A stretch of 64,000 nt of DNA from Pseudoselenomonas ruminantium (GCF_900142515.1 NZ_FRBC01000012.1:26123-90122), one strand, 5' to 3'. Shown: positions 38,688-47,730, counted from the stretch's first letter. Translations and numbers: made by a program. Notes: a model not told the origin generated them from the sequence alone.

Positions 38688-39620
38688 TCAATCGTTGAAG
38701 AGTTCCGTGGAAAGATAACGGTCACCCGTATCCGGCAGCAACGCCACGATATTCTTGCCCGCAAATTCCGGACGTTTAGCCAGCTGCACGGCGGCAGCCA
38801 GCGCAGCGCCGGCAGAAATACCAACCAGCACGCCCTCGCTATGCGCGAACTGGCGGCCAAACTTGAAGGCATCCTCATTGCTGATGGGAAGCACCTCATC
38901 ATAGACCTTGGTGTCCAAGGTCTCCGGCACAAAGCCTGCGCCAATGCCCTGGATCTTATGCGGGCCAGCCGAGCCCTGACTGAGCACCGGCGAGCTTTCC
39001 GGCTCTACGGCCACTATATGGACAGCAGCCTTCTGCTTCTTGAGATAACGCCCCACGCCCGTAAGGGTGCCACCTGTGCCGACACCAGCGATGAACGCAT
39101 CCACCTGTCCGTCTGCATCCTGCCAGATTTCCGGACCGGTAGTCGCTTCATGGATGGCCGGGTTGGCCTGATTGGTGAACTGGGAGGGAATGAACGCATT
39201 CGGCGTTTCCTTGGCCAGTTCCTCGGCCTTGGCAATGGCGCCCTTCATGCCCTTGGCCCCATCGGTCAGCACGATCTGTGCACCATAAGCCTTCAGCAAG
39301 TTGCGGCGCTCCACGCTCATGGTTTCCGGCATGGTCAGGATAGCCTTGTAGCCACGGGCAGCAGCGAAGCTGGCCAGGCCAATGCCCGTGTTGCCGCTTG
39401 TCGGCTCGATGATGACCGTATCTTTATTGATCTTGCCTTCCTTTTCGGCCTGCTCGATCATGGCCTTGGCAATGCGGTCTTTGACACTGCCCGCCGGATT
39501 CAGGTATTCCAGCTTGACCAGGATATTGGCCTGCAATCCATTGTCCTTGATGAAATTATTTGCTTTCAATAACGGCGTATTGCCGATAAGTTCCGTAACA
39601 CTGTTGTAAATCTTTGCCAT
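38688..39620 (-). CDS. cysK: Cysteine synthase A (O-acetylserine sulfhydrylase)
   Basis: This 310-residue fold-type II PLP enzyme makes cysteine from O-acetylserine and sulfide. The PLP lysine is Lys47 in [10 protein letters not shown], the phosphate loop is TSGNTGIG, and the substrate region is [11 protein letters not shown]. Length and motifs fit CysK, not cystathionine beta-synthase. It is co-transcribed with metY, 20 bases upstream. Confidence 0.95.
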   Translation of the reverse strand: MAKIYNSVTELIGNTPLLKANNFIKDNGLQANILVKLEYLNPAGSVKDRIAKAMIEQAEKEGKINKDTVIIEPTSGNTGIGLASFAAARGYKAILTMPETMSVERRNLLKAYGAQIVLTDGAKGMKGAIAKAEELAKETPNAFIPSQFTNQANPAIHEATTGPEIWQDADGQVDAFIAGVGTGGTLTGVGRYLKKQKAAVHIVAVEPESSPVLSQGSAGPHKIQGIGAGFVPETLDTKVYDEVLPISNEDAFKFGRQFAHSEGVLVGISAGAALAAAVQLAKRPEFAGKNIVALLPDTGDRYLSTELFND

Positions 39621-39640
39621 TAGTATGCACCTCCTTGCCG

Positions 39641-40924
39641 TTATTTGGCAGCGGCAAAACCTTTTTCCAGATCTGCGATGATATCATCGATATGTTCCGT
39701 ACCAATGGACAGGCGGATCGTGCTCTGGGAAATCCCCTGATCGGCCAGTTCCTCATCCGTCAGCTGCGAGTGCGTAGTGGATGCCGGATGGATAACGAGG
39801 CTCTTCACGTCAGCTACATTGGCCAGCAAGGAGAAGATTTCGAGGTTATCGATAAACTTCCAGGCCGCTTCTTTGCCCCCCTTGATTTCAAAGGTGAAGA
39901 TGGAAGCCCCACCATTTGGGAAGTACTTCTCATAAAGCGCATGATCCGGATGATCCGGCAGGGACGGATGATTGACCTTCGCCACCTGCGGATGCTTGCT
40001 GAGGAATTCCACGACCTTCTTGGTATTCTCTGCATGACGTTCCAAACGCAGGGAAAGGGTTTCCACGCCCTGCAACAGCAGAAAGGCATTGAACGGAGAA
40101 ATCGCACCGCCCAAGTCACGCAGCAGGATAGCTCTGACATAGGTCACGAAAGCCGCCGGGCCAGCTACATCAGCAAAGGATACACCATGATAGCTCGGAT
40201 TCGGCTCCGCAATTCCCGGATACTTGCCGCTGGCCTTCCAGTCAAAGCTGCCACCATCCACAATCACGCCGCCCAGCGTCGTGCCGTGACCGCCGATGAA
40301 CTTCGTAGCCGAATGAACCACGATATCGGCACCGTGTTCAATCGGACGAATCAGATACGGCGTACCAAAGGTGTTGTCGATGACCAGCGGCAGCCCATGC
40401 TTATGAGCGATTTCCGCAATCGCATCGATATCGGGAATATCGCTGTTGGGATTGCCCAAGGTTTCCAAATAGATGGCCCGGGTATTTTCCTTGATAGCCC
40501 CTTCCACTTCTGCTAAGTCATGTGCATCCACGAAAGTCGCTTCCACGCCGAATTCCGTCAAGGTATGAGCCAGCAGGTTGTAAGTGCCGCCGTAGATGGT
40601 CTTCTGGGCAACGATATGTCCACCGTTGGCAGCCAGTGCCTGAATCGTATAAGTGATGGCTGCCGCACCAGATGCTACCGCCAAGGCTGCCGTGCCGCCT
40701 TCCAGAGCAGCGATGCGCTTCTCCAGCACATCCTGCGTGGAATTGGTCAGGCGGCCGTAGATATTGCCGGCATCCGTCAAATTAAAACGATCAGCTGCGT
40801 GCTGGCTATTGCGGAATACATAGGAAGTGGTCTGGTAAATAGGTACGGCACGGGCATCCGATGCCGGATCCGGCTGTTCCTGTCCTACATGTAGCTGCAA
40901 GGTCTCAAATTTGTACTGGCTCAT
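39641..40924 (-). CDS. metY: O-acetylhomoserine aminocarboxypropyltransferase (sulfhydrylase)
   Basis: This 427-residue Cys/Met-metabolism PLP enzyme of the MetY type opens with [19 protein letters not shown], and the PLP lysine is Lys208 in [15 protein letters not shown]. It forms homocysteine (or methionine with methanethiol) from O-acetylhomoserine. I chose the ATG at 40924, behind AAGGGGGA; the frame opens seven codons earlier without a site. A promoter and a terminator-like hairpin lie in the leader. Confidence 0.94.
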   Translation of the reverse strand: MSQYKFETLQLHVGQEQPDPASDARAVPIYQTTSYVFRNSQHAADRFNLTDAGNIYGRLTNSTQDVLEKRIAALEGGTAALAVASGAAAITYTIQALAANGGHIVAQKTIYGGTYNLLAHTLTEFGVEATFVDAHDLAEVEGAIKENTRAIYLETLGNPNSDIPDIDAIAEIAHKHGLPLVIDNTFGTPYLIRPIEHGADIVVHSATKFIGGHGTTLGGVIVDGGSFDWKASGKYPGIAEPNPSYHGVSFADVAGPAAFVTYVRAILLRDLGGAISPFNAFLLLQGVETLSLRLERHAENTKKVVEFLSKHPQVAKVNHPSLPDHPDHALYEKYFPNGGASIFTFEIKGGKEAAWKFIDNLEIFSLLANVADVKSLVIHPASTTHSQLTDEELADQGISQSTIRLSIGTEHIDDIIADLEKGFAAAK

Positions 40925-40947
40925 AATAAAATCCCCCTTCATCAAGC

Positions 40948-41001
40948 AAAAAGAGGTTCCAAAAGCTCCACCCCGCGAAGGTGTCTTGCTCCCGGAACCT
41001 C
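40948..41001 (-). terminator. Terminator-like hairpin in the metY leader (possible attenuator)
   Basis: On the minus strand GAGGTTCC (41001-40994) pairs with GGAACCTC (40960-40953). An inner CACC/GGTG helix carries a TTCGCG-type loop, and five T follow. It sits between the promoter (41094-41066) and the metY start at 40924, so it would stop transcription before the gene unless it is prevented from forming. No known SAM or T-box consensus was recognised in the roughly 130-base leader. Confidence 0.65.
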
Positions 41002-41065
41002 CAATTTTTTTGGTCAGTTCTTTTCTCTTTTAGGTTATCTGCCATCTGTTCTTTGGCATGTCTAT

Positions 41066-41094
41066 ATGTTACAGTATTACACCTAGCATGTCAA
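41066..41094 (-). promoter_or_regulatory. Sigma-70 promoter of metY-cysK
   Basis: A perfect -35 TTGACA (41094-41089) and a -10 TAACAT (41071-41066) are separated by 17 bases on the minus strand, about 140 bases before the metY start. The distance leaves a leader long enough for RNA-based regulation. Confidence 0.8.
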
Positions 41095-41117
41095 TAGTAT
41101 TTTAGAAAAAAATTCCA

Positions 41118-41921
41118 TCAACGCACTTTCAAATACTTCGCTTCAAGCTTTGCCAGCGTCCCATCCATGCGCAATTCGGCCAGCACGAAATTGATATAGT
41201 TCAGGAATTCCTGATCCCCCTTGGCCATCAGGATACCGCAGGAATGACGAGTGAAGGGCTCATGGATAAGCGGCGCGGCCAGCCGTGCATCCTTTTCCAC
41301 ATAGCGAGCCGCCTCCACGGTTTCAGTGATCATGATGTCGGCTTTCCCCTCAGCAATCAACCGGGGGATAGCTGCGTTTTCCTGATGCACGATAAGCTGT
41401 GCCTGCTTCAGATTCGCATGGGCAAACTTCTCATTGGTACCGCCGGGATTGATCATCACCCGGACGGAAGGCTTATCGATATCCGCAAGGCTTTGAAATT
41501 TACCAGCATCTGCCTTCCGACAGAGAATGGTCTTACCAAACACACCTTCCCCATAAGCATCGGACATGGCCATCAGCTTCGCCCGAGCGAAATTGCGCGA
41601 AATCCCGCAAAGGGCAATATCAAATTTTCCAGCCAGTGTGTCTGCTGTAAGCGTCGGCCAGGACGTCGGCACATATTCGATCTTCACACCCAAAGAATCT
41701 GCGATGATACGGGAAAGTTCTGCATCAATCCCCTCATATTCCCCGGTTTTCGGATTGTGATACGACATCGGGATATAATCCCCCGTTGTGCCAATCCGGA
41801 TAGTCCCGCGCGCCGCAATATCCTCCAGATGCCCTGCCTCAGCAGATAGCCCCGGCAGGATCAGCATAGCGAAGGCCACGATACATACAATCAGTTTATC
41901 TGCTATATTTTTTCTCCCCAT
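41118..41921 (-). CDS. Periplasmic substrate-binding-fold protein, cyclohexadienyl dehydratase-like
   Basis: This 267-residue exported protein has a signal peptide (ending near LSAEAG) and the family 3 solute-binding fold. Segments TIRIGTTGDYIPMSYH, YVPTSWPTLTADTLAGKFDIA, NPGGTNEKFAHANLKQAQ and GKADIMITETVEA closely follow the pattern of PheC, the periplasmic cyclohexadienyl dehydratase that evolved from amino-acid-binding proteins. It could convert prephenate/arogenate, or simply bind an amino acid; no ABC permease or ATPase is adjacent. It follows the DUF4127 gene by 30 bases and is likely last in that transcript. Confidence 0.85.
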   Translation of the reverse strand: MGRKNIADKLIVCIVAFAMLILPGLSAEAGHLEDIAARGTIRIGTTGDYIPMSYHNPKTGEYEGIDAELSRIIADSLGVKIEYVPTSWPTLTADTLAGKFDIALCGISRNFARAKLMAMSDAYGEGVFGKTILCRKADAGKFQSLADIDKPSVRVMINPGGTNEKFAHANLKQAQLIVHQENAAIPRLIAEGKADIMITETVEAARYVEKDARLAAPLIHEPFTRHSCGILMAKGDQEFLNYINFVLAELRMDGTLAKLEAKYLKVR

Positions 41922-41951
41922 TATTCTCCCTCAACTTCATTTCATGCAGAA

Positions 41952-43571
41952 TCATTTTGCTGGCTCAGCCAGGACAATATCACACTCAAACATCCGCAGC
42001 CACGGATTTTTGACCTTGAATCCCTGCAGGAAGTCAAAATTCGGCAGATTCTTAGCAGCAAAGGCCTGCATGCGTTCATTGTTCTGCTGTTCCGCAAAGG
42101 AAAGCTTATCCTGCAGTTTTATATAATAAGACGGATTACCGAATCGTTTCACCAGTTCATTGCCAACTTCCGTACGGACATTAGCCTGATAAGCCCAGTC
42201 ATCCAGATAGCGTACGGCTAGCAGTCTGTTCTTGCCAGCCTCCGTCATTTTCGGCGCCAGCATTCCTGTCCCTATGGCAAACCCCGTGGAATTAGTCGCG
42301 GTATTCCAGCCGGAATACGCACGCAGCTTGAACAACAAGCCTTTCTGCCGCAACTGCTCCAGCAACGCATTATCCGCACCATTGGAATATTTGATATCCG
42401 CTACGCCGACCGGGTAGCCCTTCGCCACATAAGCTTCCACCAACTCAGCAAAGTGTTTCGTACTTTTGTCAGGAGTCAGCTTTGGCTGAAAATCCCCGCC
42501 ATCCGGAAAGCGATTATGCGTGTTGATCGTCTTGCCACGCTTATCCGTATTCACCAAAAGGACAAAATCCGCCCGGGCAGGATGGGGCACTTTTATCCCC
42601 CCCGCAATTGCCAAAGCAGCATCTACGGAGGCCATGATCTTTTCATCCGAGAAAGCTGGTACCGTATCGCCTCCCTTGCCTTCATTGTAGGCTACATAAA
42701 CGAAAGGAATCTCGTAGTTCATATCATTGACAGCCCGGTTCAGCAGAAGTACATTGAATTCATCAATCCCCGGCATGGACTGGAACTTCGTCCGCGGCAG
42801 CTTGTTTTCTGCAGCATAAGCGAGGATTTCCCGATTCTCACGATGCGTCTGGCAAAGCGGCGCATTGTCATCACGTCCGAGAATCAAATAATCAATAATA
42901 CCATCACGGGCATAGTCCATCAGCTTTTTCGTCGCCGCCAGATTCTTATTACGACGCGCCATCCAGTCTTGCAGATACTCGGCCGGGATTGCATCTTTCC
43001 GTTCCATCAGCATCTTTTTCTCCTGCTTGGACAGCCCTTCTGTTTCCTGTTTATCCAACAAACGCGAGTAGTGGAAAAAATCCGCACCATATCGAGCATA
43101 ATATGCAGGTTCTTCGATATCGCCCTCCTGCCCGCCAGCAGGCGTTCGCATCAACGAGTCGAAAACATAGAGATGCAGCTGCGGATTAGCCTGACGCAGC
43201 TGCGCAAAACCGGCAAGACGCTCTGCCAGTTTCTCCTCGGGAATCTCATGCTTGCGCGATGGAATCAGACCGCCATACAACATGGAATCAGAAGCAATCA
43301 CAGCCGAATCAGCTGCCGGGGCATTCTCCCGCAACCACTGCCAAAGCTCATCAGGATGGCCCATATTCGTAGCATTGCTCAAAAGTTCCTGCGGTGGCAA
43401 AACCATCTCATACCCAGCCTGCCGCAGGACATCCACCGTCTGATGATAAGAAATCGGCCTGTCATCATGGGGAATGAACAGTATCTTCCCAGCTGCTTCT
43501 CCAACATTCACCGACAACGCCAACCCCCATAAAATCACGCCTAAAAAGATTTGCTTCCATCTCTGCTTCAC
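41952..43571 (-). CDS. DUF4127 family exported protein
   Basis: This 539-residue protein matches the DUF4127 family: GKILFIPHDDRPISYHQTVD at the N-terminus, ASDSMLYGGLIPSR, LILGRDDNAPLCQTHRE and LLVNTDKRGKTINTHNRFPDGG. The function of the family is unknown. A signal peptide precedes it. I chose a GTG start at 43571 because AGGAGG lies eight bases before it; an ATG further upstream would add an Arg-rich leader without a site. It lies 34 bases after the VWA gene. Confidence 0.85.
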   Translation of the reverse strand: MKQRWKQIFLGVILWGLALSVNVGEAAGKILFIPHDDRPISYHQTVDVLRQAGYEMVLPPQELLSNATNMGHPDELWQWLRENAPAADSAVIASDSMLYGGLIPSRKHEIPEEKLAERLAGFAQLRQANPQLHLYVFDSLMRTPAGGQEGDIEEPAYYARYGADFFHYSRLLDKQETEGLSKQEKKMLMERKDAIPAEYLQDWMARRNKNLAATKKLMDYARDGIIDYLILGRDDNAPLCQTHRENREILAYAAENKLPRTKFQSMPGIDEFNVLLLNRAVNDMNYEIPFVYVAYNEGKGGDTVPAFSDEKIMASVDAALAIAGGIKVPHPARADFVLLVNTDKRGKTINTHNRFPDGGDFQPKLTPDKSTKHFAELVEAYVAKGYPVGVADIKYSNGADNALLEQLRQKGLLFKLRAYSGWNTATNSTGFAIGTGMLAPKMTEAGKNRLLAVRYLDDWAYQANVRTEVGNELVKRFGNPSYYIKLQDKLSFAEQQNNERMQAFAAKNLPNFDFLQGFKVKNPWLRMFECDIVLAEPAK

Positions 43572-43605
43572 ACAAACATCCTCCTCTCTGTCTCTCATTC
43601 GACGC

Positions 43606-44385
43606 CTATTCCGCCTTCTTCCAATTGTCACCAACGCTTCCCGTTTCGCGCATTTCTGTCACCGCCGCATCCATCCGTAAAAAAGACTGTCTCACACCAC
43701 TGCTGTTATGGTCATAATCAATCGCGTGATCTGCACCGATACCAATCGATTGCGCTTCTGATACAGAATCAATATTCGCTCCCATGAAAATAAAATTCCA
43801 GTTATACTCCTTGGCAGCTGTCTCGATCATGGATTTGATGTCTGCTTTGCTGTACTCCTTACTGTCGTTTTCCTTTCCATCCGTCATAATCAGGAATAAC
43901 ACCCGCCGCCTTGCCGGGCAAACACCATCCTTATCCATCCTGTTCACCGTATCCATCACGGTCCTGCCCACGGCATCCAAAAGTGCCGTCATACCTCTGG
44001 CATAGTATTCTTTTGCGGTTAATTCTGGCACAGTCTTTATATCCGCAGCTTCAACTATTTTATCATATTTATCGTCAAAGAGAACTGTCGTGACCTCAGC
44101 GGCCCCCTTTTCCTGCCTTTGCTTAGCCAGGAAAGAGTTATAACCGCCAATAGTATCTTCTGCCAAATGCCGCATGGAGCCCGAACGGTCGAGAATGCAG
44201 ATTATCTGCACCGGCTCAGCTTTGGTCAAACGGCACTGCTCTGTATGCTGATGAGGCAGCACGATTGGTTTTCTCACCCCGGGTACCGGCTGATCCTCCG
44301 CCACAGCTGGAGGCAGGACCTTTGCCCAGCACATACTGCTGCTTACAGTAAATAACATCAGCAAAATCAGTAATATCCTATGCAT
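43606..44385 (-). CDS. Exported von Willebrand factor A-domain protein
   Basis: This 259-residue protein has a signal peptide (about 1-21, ending SMCWA) and a single VWA domain with a complete MIDAS metal site: DRSGS, the Thr in ARGMTALLDA, and the Asp in LIMTDGKEND. A metal-dependent protein-binding role in the envelope is likely. The ATG at 44385 was chosen because GGAG lies nine bases upstream; the ATG three codons earlier directly abuts that site. It is the first gene of VWA-DUF4127-PheC-like. Confidence 0.85.
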   Translation of the reverse strand: MHRILLILLMLFTVSSSMCWAKVLPPAVAEDQPVPGVRKPIVLPHQHTEQCRLTKAEPVQIICILDRSGSMRHLAEDTIGGYNSFLAKQRQEKGAAEVTTVLFDDKYDKIVEAADIKTVPELTAKEYYARGMTALLDAVGRTVMDTVNRMDKDGVCPARRRVLFLIMTDGKENDSKEYSKADIKSMIETAAKEYNWNFIFMGANIDSVSEAQSIGIGADHAIDYDHNSSGVRQSFLRMDAAVTEMRETGSVGDNWKKAE

Positions 44386-44510
44386 CTCTACCATCTCCTA
44401 CGCCAATAAACAAAAGATCCACATCATTATAATTTATAGATTCGCCTTCTGGCAGGAAAAACCTGCCATTCCCTTCCTCCCTGTCTATAAAATCCCAGAC
44501 ATATCCAAAT

Positions 44511-45371
44511 CTAATGGCAAACATCCCCAGACAGCAAATCCAGCAGGATCCTGACATTCTCGGTACTATACTCGATCTGCTCAGACCAGCGGCGAATAGA
44601 CTCGCCAAGCTGACCAGTCAACTGATAAGCCAAATAGATGAAATCCGTATTCAACTGCACATAGGAAAGCACTGTGCCCAAACCATATTGCGGCACATGC
44701 TCAAGTGCACGATAAAGGATGTATTGATAGATGCGGTCAAAAACCTGCGGTACCACAGCTTCCGCCGCCATTCCTTCCACACGTAGCTGCGCCAGCTGTG
44801 CCGTCCACGCCTCATCAATGGGTTCTGTCTTTTGCATGCAGGCAAGCACAAAATCAGCATCCTCCGAAGCAAGCCCCGTCTGGTAACATAAATCCTCGTC
44901 ACACACCGGCAAGGACAGGCGCTGCAACAGTTCCTTCAGCGACAGCTTCTCACCGGTTTCCGTCCGCAAGCTTAGCATTCCCACGTCTTCCAATAGCAAT
45001 TCACAGCTTTTTTCACAGCTAAGCCCCACACCGGCCAATTCATAATCACCCAAAGTCACGAAAAAACGCGGATGATTCGTGCAAATGTCACAAAGTATGG
45101 ACTCATCAGCCCTGCGGATGAGCTCACAAAGACCATCTTCCTGCAGGAACGGGCAGCGTTCACCCGCTCCCAAACGAAACTGCCAGGTACCATCAGCTAC
45201 GACGATATTTTGGCGGATAGCCTCGCCTAGCGGCCCTATGAGCTGCTGATATCTTGCCGCCGTTGCGGCATCAATATCAATCTCCCAACCAGCACAACAG
45301 GTATGCTGACATCGGTTAGCTTTGCAGCAGAAATTCTGATAAAAATCAGGATATATTGTCATAAAACTCAA
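44511..45371 (-). CDS. FliB-like lysine-N-methylase family protein
   Basis: This 286-residue protein resembles the flagellin lysine-N-methylase (FliB) family. It has the Cys-rich N-terminus YQNFCCKANRCQHTCCAGWEI, CPFLQEDGLCELI, and LCDICTNHPRFF, likely holding a metal or iron-sulfur cluster. It is shorter than Salmonella FliB (about 400 residues) but ends in the family-like EIEYSTENV-type tail (read here as QIEYSTENVRILLDLL). I prefer the TTG start at 45371, seven bases after GGAGGAG; an ATG three codons later is possible. No flagellin gene is in the window. Confidence 0.8.
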   Translation of the reverse strand: MSFMTIYPDFYQNFCCKANRCQHTCCAGWEIDIDAATAARYQQLIGPLGEAIRQNIVVADGTWQFRLGAGERCPFLQEDGLCELIRRADESILCDICTNHPRFFVTLGDYELAGVGLSCEKSCELLLEDVGMLSLRTETGEKLSLKELLQRLSLPVCDEDLCYQTGLASEDADFVLACMQKTEPIDEAWTAQLAQLRVEGMAAEAVVPQVFDRIYQYILYRALEHVPQYGLGTVLSYVQLNTDFIYLAYQLTGQLGESIRRWSEQIEYSTENVRILLDLLSGDVCH

Positions 45372-45645
45372 ATCATAACTCCTCCGATACTATAATAAAC
45401 CGGCTACGACAATGCACTCGGCAGTTGGCAATAGCCTGTCAACTTCACCCATAGGATCACCTAATAAATTTTATTACTGTTATTATATCATTCTCCATAA
45501 GCATTTTTAATAGTATAAACCTATATATCTATCAAAAAATAATATTATACACCCATACACCTTTATGTCATAATGTAAATAAATAAAATATACATCGTTA
45601 TATATATAAAAATTATGAACATTTTGAACAAGGGAGCGATTTACC

Positions 45646-45810
45646 ATGATGAATATGTTTTTGAACTTTGTTAAGAATTACAACCGCATGATTATGGAGG
45701 AAAACTCCGACAACCTCAATATGTATGAAATTCGCACTGGTATCTACTCCAATGTTGATCCGGCCCAGCTTATAGACTGCCGTGTAGCCGATTTTGACCT
45801 GATTCGCTGA
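45646..45810 (+). CDS. Small unknown protein, 54 residues, with its own terminator
   Basis: This short gene stands alone on the plus strand at the border of the AT-rich accessory region. AAGGGAG lies eight bases before the ATG, and a strong terminator lies about 30 bases after the TGA. The product begins MMNMFLNFVKNYNRMIMEEN and ends ACRVADFDLIR-like (DCRVADFDLIR), with no signal peptide or membrane helix. Codon use is like that of the core genes (CGC, GGT, GAC, ATC), unlike the AT-rich region around it. I do not recognise it. Well-formed signals on both sides suggest a genuine, independently expressed small protein. Confidence 0.65.
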   Translation: MMNMFLNFVKNYNRMIMEENSDNLNMYEIRTGIYSNVDPAQLIDCRVADFDLIR

Positions 45811-45841
45811 TCTTCCCCATTCCATATAGCAACATAGCAAC

Positions 45842-45880
45842 GAAGCCCACCACAAGCAACTAGCATTTGTGGTGGGCTTC
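45842..45880 (+). terminator. Intrinsic terminator downstream of the 54-residue gene
   Basis: GAAGCCCACCACAA pairs with TTGTGGTGGGCTTC around an 11-base loop, followed by TTCG and a T-poor tail. The stem is long and almost perfect. Its A-side could also serve convergent minus-strand transcription from the recombinase remnant. Confidence 0.75.
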
Positions 45881-45969
45881 TTCGTGCTGGTCTTTCAGCG
45901 TTCTTATTTATCTTTTCGTGTCAGCGGACAGACGCTTTCGACATGAGTCGGTTGTGGGAGGTTGCACTC

Positions 45970-46611
45970 TTATATCATCGTGGGTCTCCTCAATTTCTTC
46001 CACGGGTCTGGGACACCATCCTCTCCCATTTCACCAATGATTACTTTATCGACTATTGTTTTGAATACAGCATCATCAAAGCTGTCAAGCTTGTCTTTAT
46101 CATCCAATATCTCTTGGAATCTTTCCAGCCTCAACTGTTTTGATTGAGCTTTAGAACTGAAAATCTGATTGTGTTCTCTTTCTTCCTTCAGCTCATTAAG
46201 CTGCTTATACAGCTCTGAGTACTTGATTTCATACGCAGAATCATCTACTTTGCCATCAAGCTTTAGATTCAGCAAGTCACTGATTCTTTTTTCCACATTG
46301 GATATCTTGCGTGACAATGCCCGCTGATTAACGGTTATTGTTTCATCATTCAGTTCCTTCGCTATACAATCCAGAAGTTCATCTACCATTTCCTTATTGC
46401 GACCAAGGCATAAGTTGAAGCTGTCCACAAAAGCCTTTTTAATCGCATCCTCTGGAATTGCTTTGCAATATGGACATGTCGCTCTGCCGTTCTTATAAGC
46501 CTTTACACAATACCATCCTACTTTCTTCGGCTTGCCGTAAGCTCCCGGCCACATTTTTCTTGCTAAGGTACCACCACAAAAGCCACACAATCCCAAATTC
46601 AAGAAAAGCAT
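45970..46611 (-). pseudogene. Large serine recombinase, C-terminal remnant
   Basis: This 213-residue frame holds only the C-terminal half of a large serine recombinase: a zinc ribbon (GLCGFCGGTLARKM ... CPYC) followed by the long coiled-coil region (ALSRKISNVEKRISDLLNLK, then EIKYSELYKQLNELKEERE). The catalytic resolvase domain with its serine is missing, so it cannot recombine DNA. A well-formed promoter lies upstream, so the remnant may still be transcribed. It marks the left side of the accessory region as the scar of an integrated element. Confidence 0.85.
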
Positions 46612-46664
46612 CGTTCTTTTCTTTTATGTGGTCGTATAAATTTTTCGCACCAAAAGAGCTATTA

Positions 46665-46693
46665 AGTGTATCAACCCATTTTGTAGTTGTCAA
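46665..46693 (-). promoter_or_regulatory. Strong sigma-70 promoter in front of the recombinase remnant
   Basis: On the minus strand TTGACA (46693-46688), 17 bases, TACACT (46670-46665). The -10 box is about 55 bases before the first ATG of the recombinase remnant. No other gene starts in that interval. Confidence 0.7.
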
Positions 46694-46709
46694 CAATTTA
46701 CTCTTATTT

Positions 46710-46910
46710 CTATTTAAGCAGTCTTTTAATCCGTCCCTGAATTTTCTGCCCTTCCAGATTTCTTAATAAAGAAGGACTCTCCATAGGGTGAACCATAATC
46801 TGTAAATCACATATCCCATGCCTGCCCGCCTTGGTTTCGATATATATTTTTTCTATACGATAATAGGGCAAGTCTTCGACCTTTAGCTGCCCCAGTGTAA
46901 CCTGTTCCAT
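46710..46910 (-). pseudogene. Possible fragment of a contractile-injection/phage late-control-type protein
   Basis: This 66-codon frame begins MEQVTLGQLKVEDLPYYRIE behind a GGCGGA site. The segment IEKIYIETKAGRHGICDLQI resembles the N-terminal strand pair of VgrG/Pvc8 or phage gpD-like proteins, which are several hundred residues long; here the frame ends after 66. If correct, it is the broken head of a spike gene, which would fit immunity genes nearby. The identification is weak, and a small intact unknown protein is possible. Confidence 0.35.
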
Positions 46911-47051
46911 TTATCCGCCTGTCATATTGTCAACACTTGTGTTCTATTTTTTTCTTATCCACTATGCTACACAACCTGCAAATACAAAAGTACCTAATGT
47001 GAATAAGCATTTCAGCGTGTTGATGATCTCAATAACTTTCGTTTATATTAT

Positions 47052-47453
47052 CTAGTCTCTATAAAATTTGCAAATATCTAAATTATATTTTTCTTTTTCC
47101 TTATGGATATATATTTCCCATTCCCCTCTTTTAAACGCAATACCATTTCCGCCTTTATCTTTAATTTGAATCCATCCTTTTTTACTTAAATTTTCAATAT
47201 AAAACTCTCCCACTTGAGCACTATTTAACTCTGTACTATAATCGATTACCAATGAAATACAATATCTTTTTCTTATTATCTTTTTCTTTCCTATTTCACT
47301 TGCAAATTCAGGAACAGGCTATTCATCATATATTTCATATAAAGTTCTAGTATCTTCTTTGGTTTTATCACCATCAACAAAATAATCCACAGTGATATTA
47401 TACAAAAACAATATCATTCCTAAGACTATAATATTAGAAACCTTATTTCTCAT
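47052..47453 (-). pseudogene. Small membrane-anchored unknown gene interrupted by one in-frame TAG
   Basis: One reading frame runs from an ATG at 47453 to a stop at 47052 (133 codons) and is broken only by a TAG at 47321-47319. The first part (44 residues, MRNKVSNIIVLGMILFLYNI...) is an N-terminal membrane anchor or signal peptide. The second part, ending in KGGNGIAFKRGEWEIYIHKE and DICKFYRD, looks like a compact soluble domain. Similar single-anchor small proteins occur in polymorphic-toxin immunity clusters. I do not recognise the family. A point mutation is the simplest explanation; a sequencing error or stop-codon read-through is possible. Confidence 0.55.
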
Positions 47454-47480
47454 TACATATCATCCCCACATTATTATCAA

Positions 47481-47730
47481 ACGCCCTTCATTGATCTGAA
47501 CCCACGCGGCCTCAAATCTCCAGCGGCTAAGAGGTATACCATAGGGCTTGACGATGTACCGGTTTGCCCGTTAGGGCTCCCCATGAAACCAAATGGTACA
47601 GATTGTAAGCGGTACAGGGCCAAATATATTTGTCCGAAAAACAAAATATGCGGAAAGGCTCTGTATGTGCCTTACCCCCTGTACAAAATCCACTTATGGA
47701 CGCGTCGTAAATATAAGCCGACGGATTTTC
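47481..47730 (+). mobile_element. Decayed DDE transposase fragment
   Basis: In one plus-strand frame the translation contains TPFIDLNPRGL, then DDVPVCPLGLPMKPNGTD, then RYRAKYICP. This is the pattern found in the middle of a family of DDE transposases (a [N]-P-R segment, a VCPxGxPM segment, then a Cys-containing RxxAKYxCP segment). There is no start, no catalytic triad and no inverted repeat, so it is a relic. The exact insertion-sequence family could not be settled by eye. The overlapping 108-codon minus-strand frame is judged a shadow. Confidence 0.55.

Noticed and set aside
40953..41001. T-box or SAM-I riboswitch in the metY leader
   Set aside because: A GGGGTGGAGC string recalls the T-box core, but there is no specifier stem, the leader is too short, and no SAM-I conserved boxes were found.
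44378..44608. 76-codon minus-strand frame overlapping the end of the FliB-like gene
   Set aside because: No ribosome-binding site and no recognisable family; most of it overlaps the FliB-like gene in another frame.
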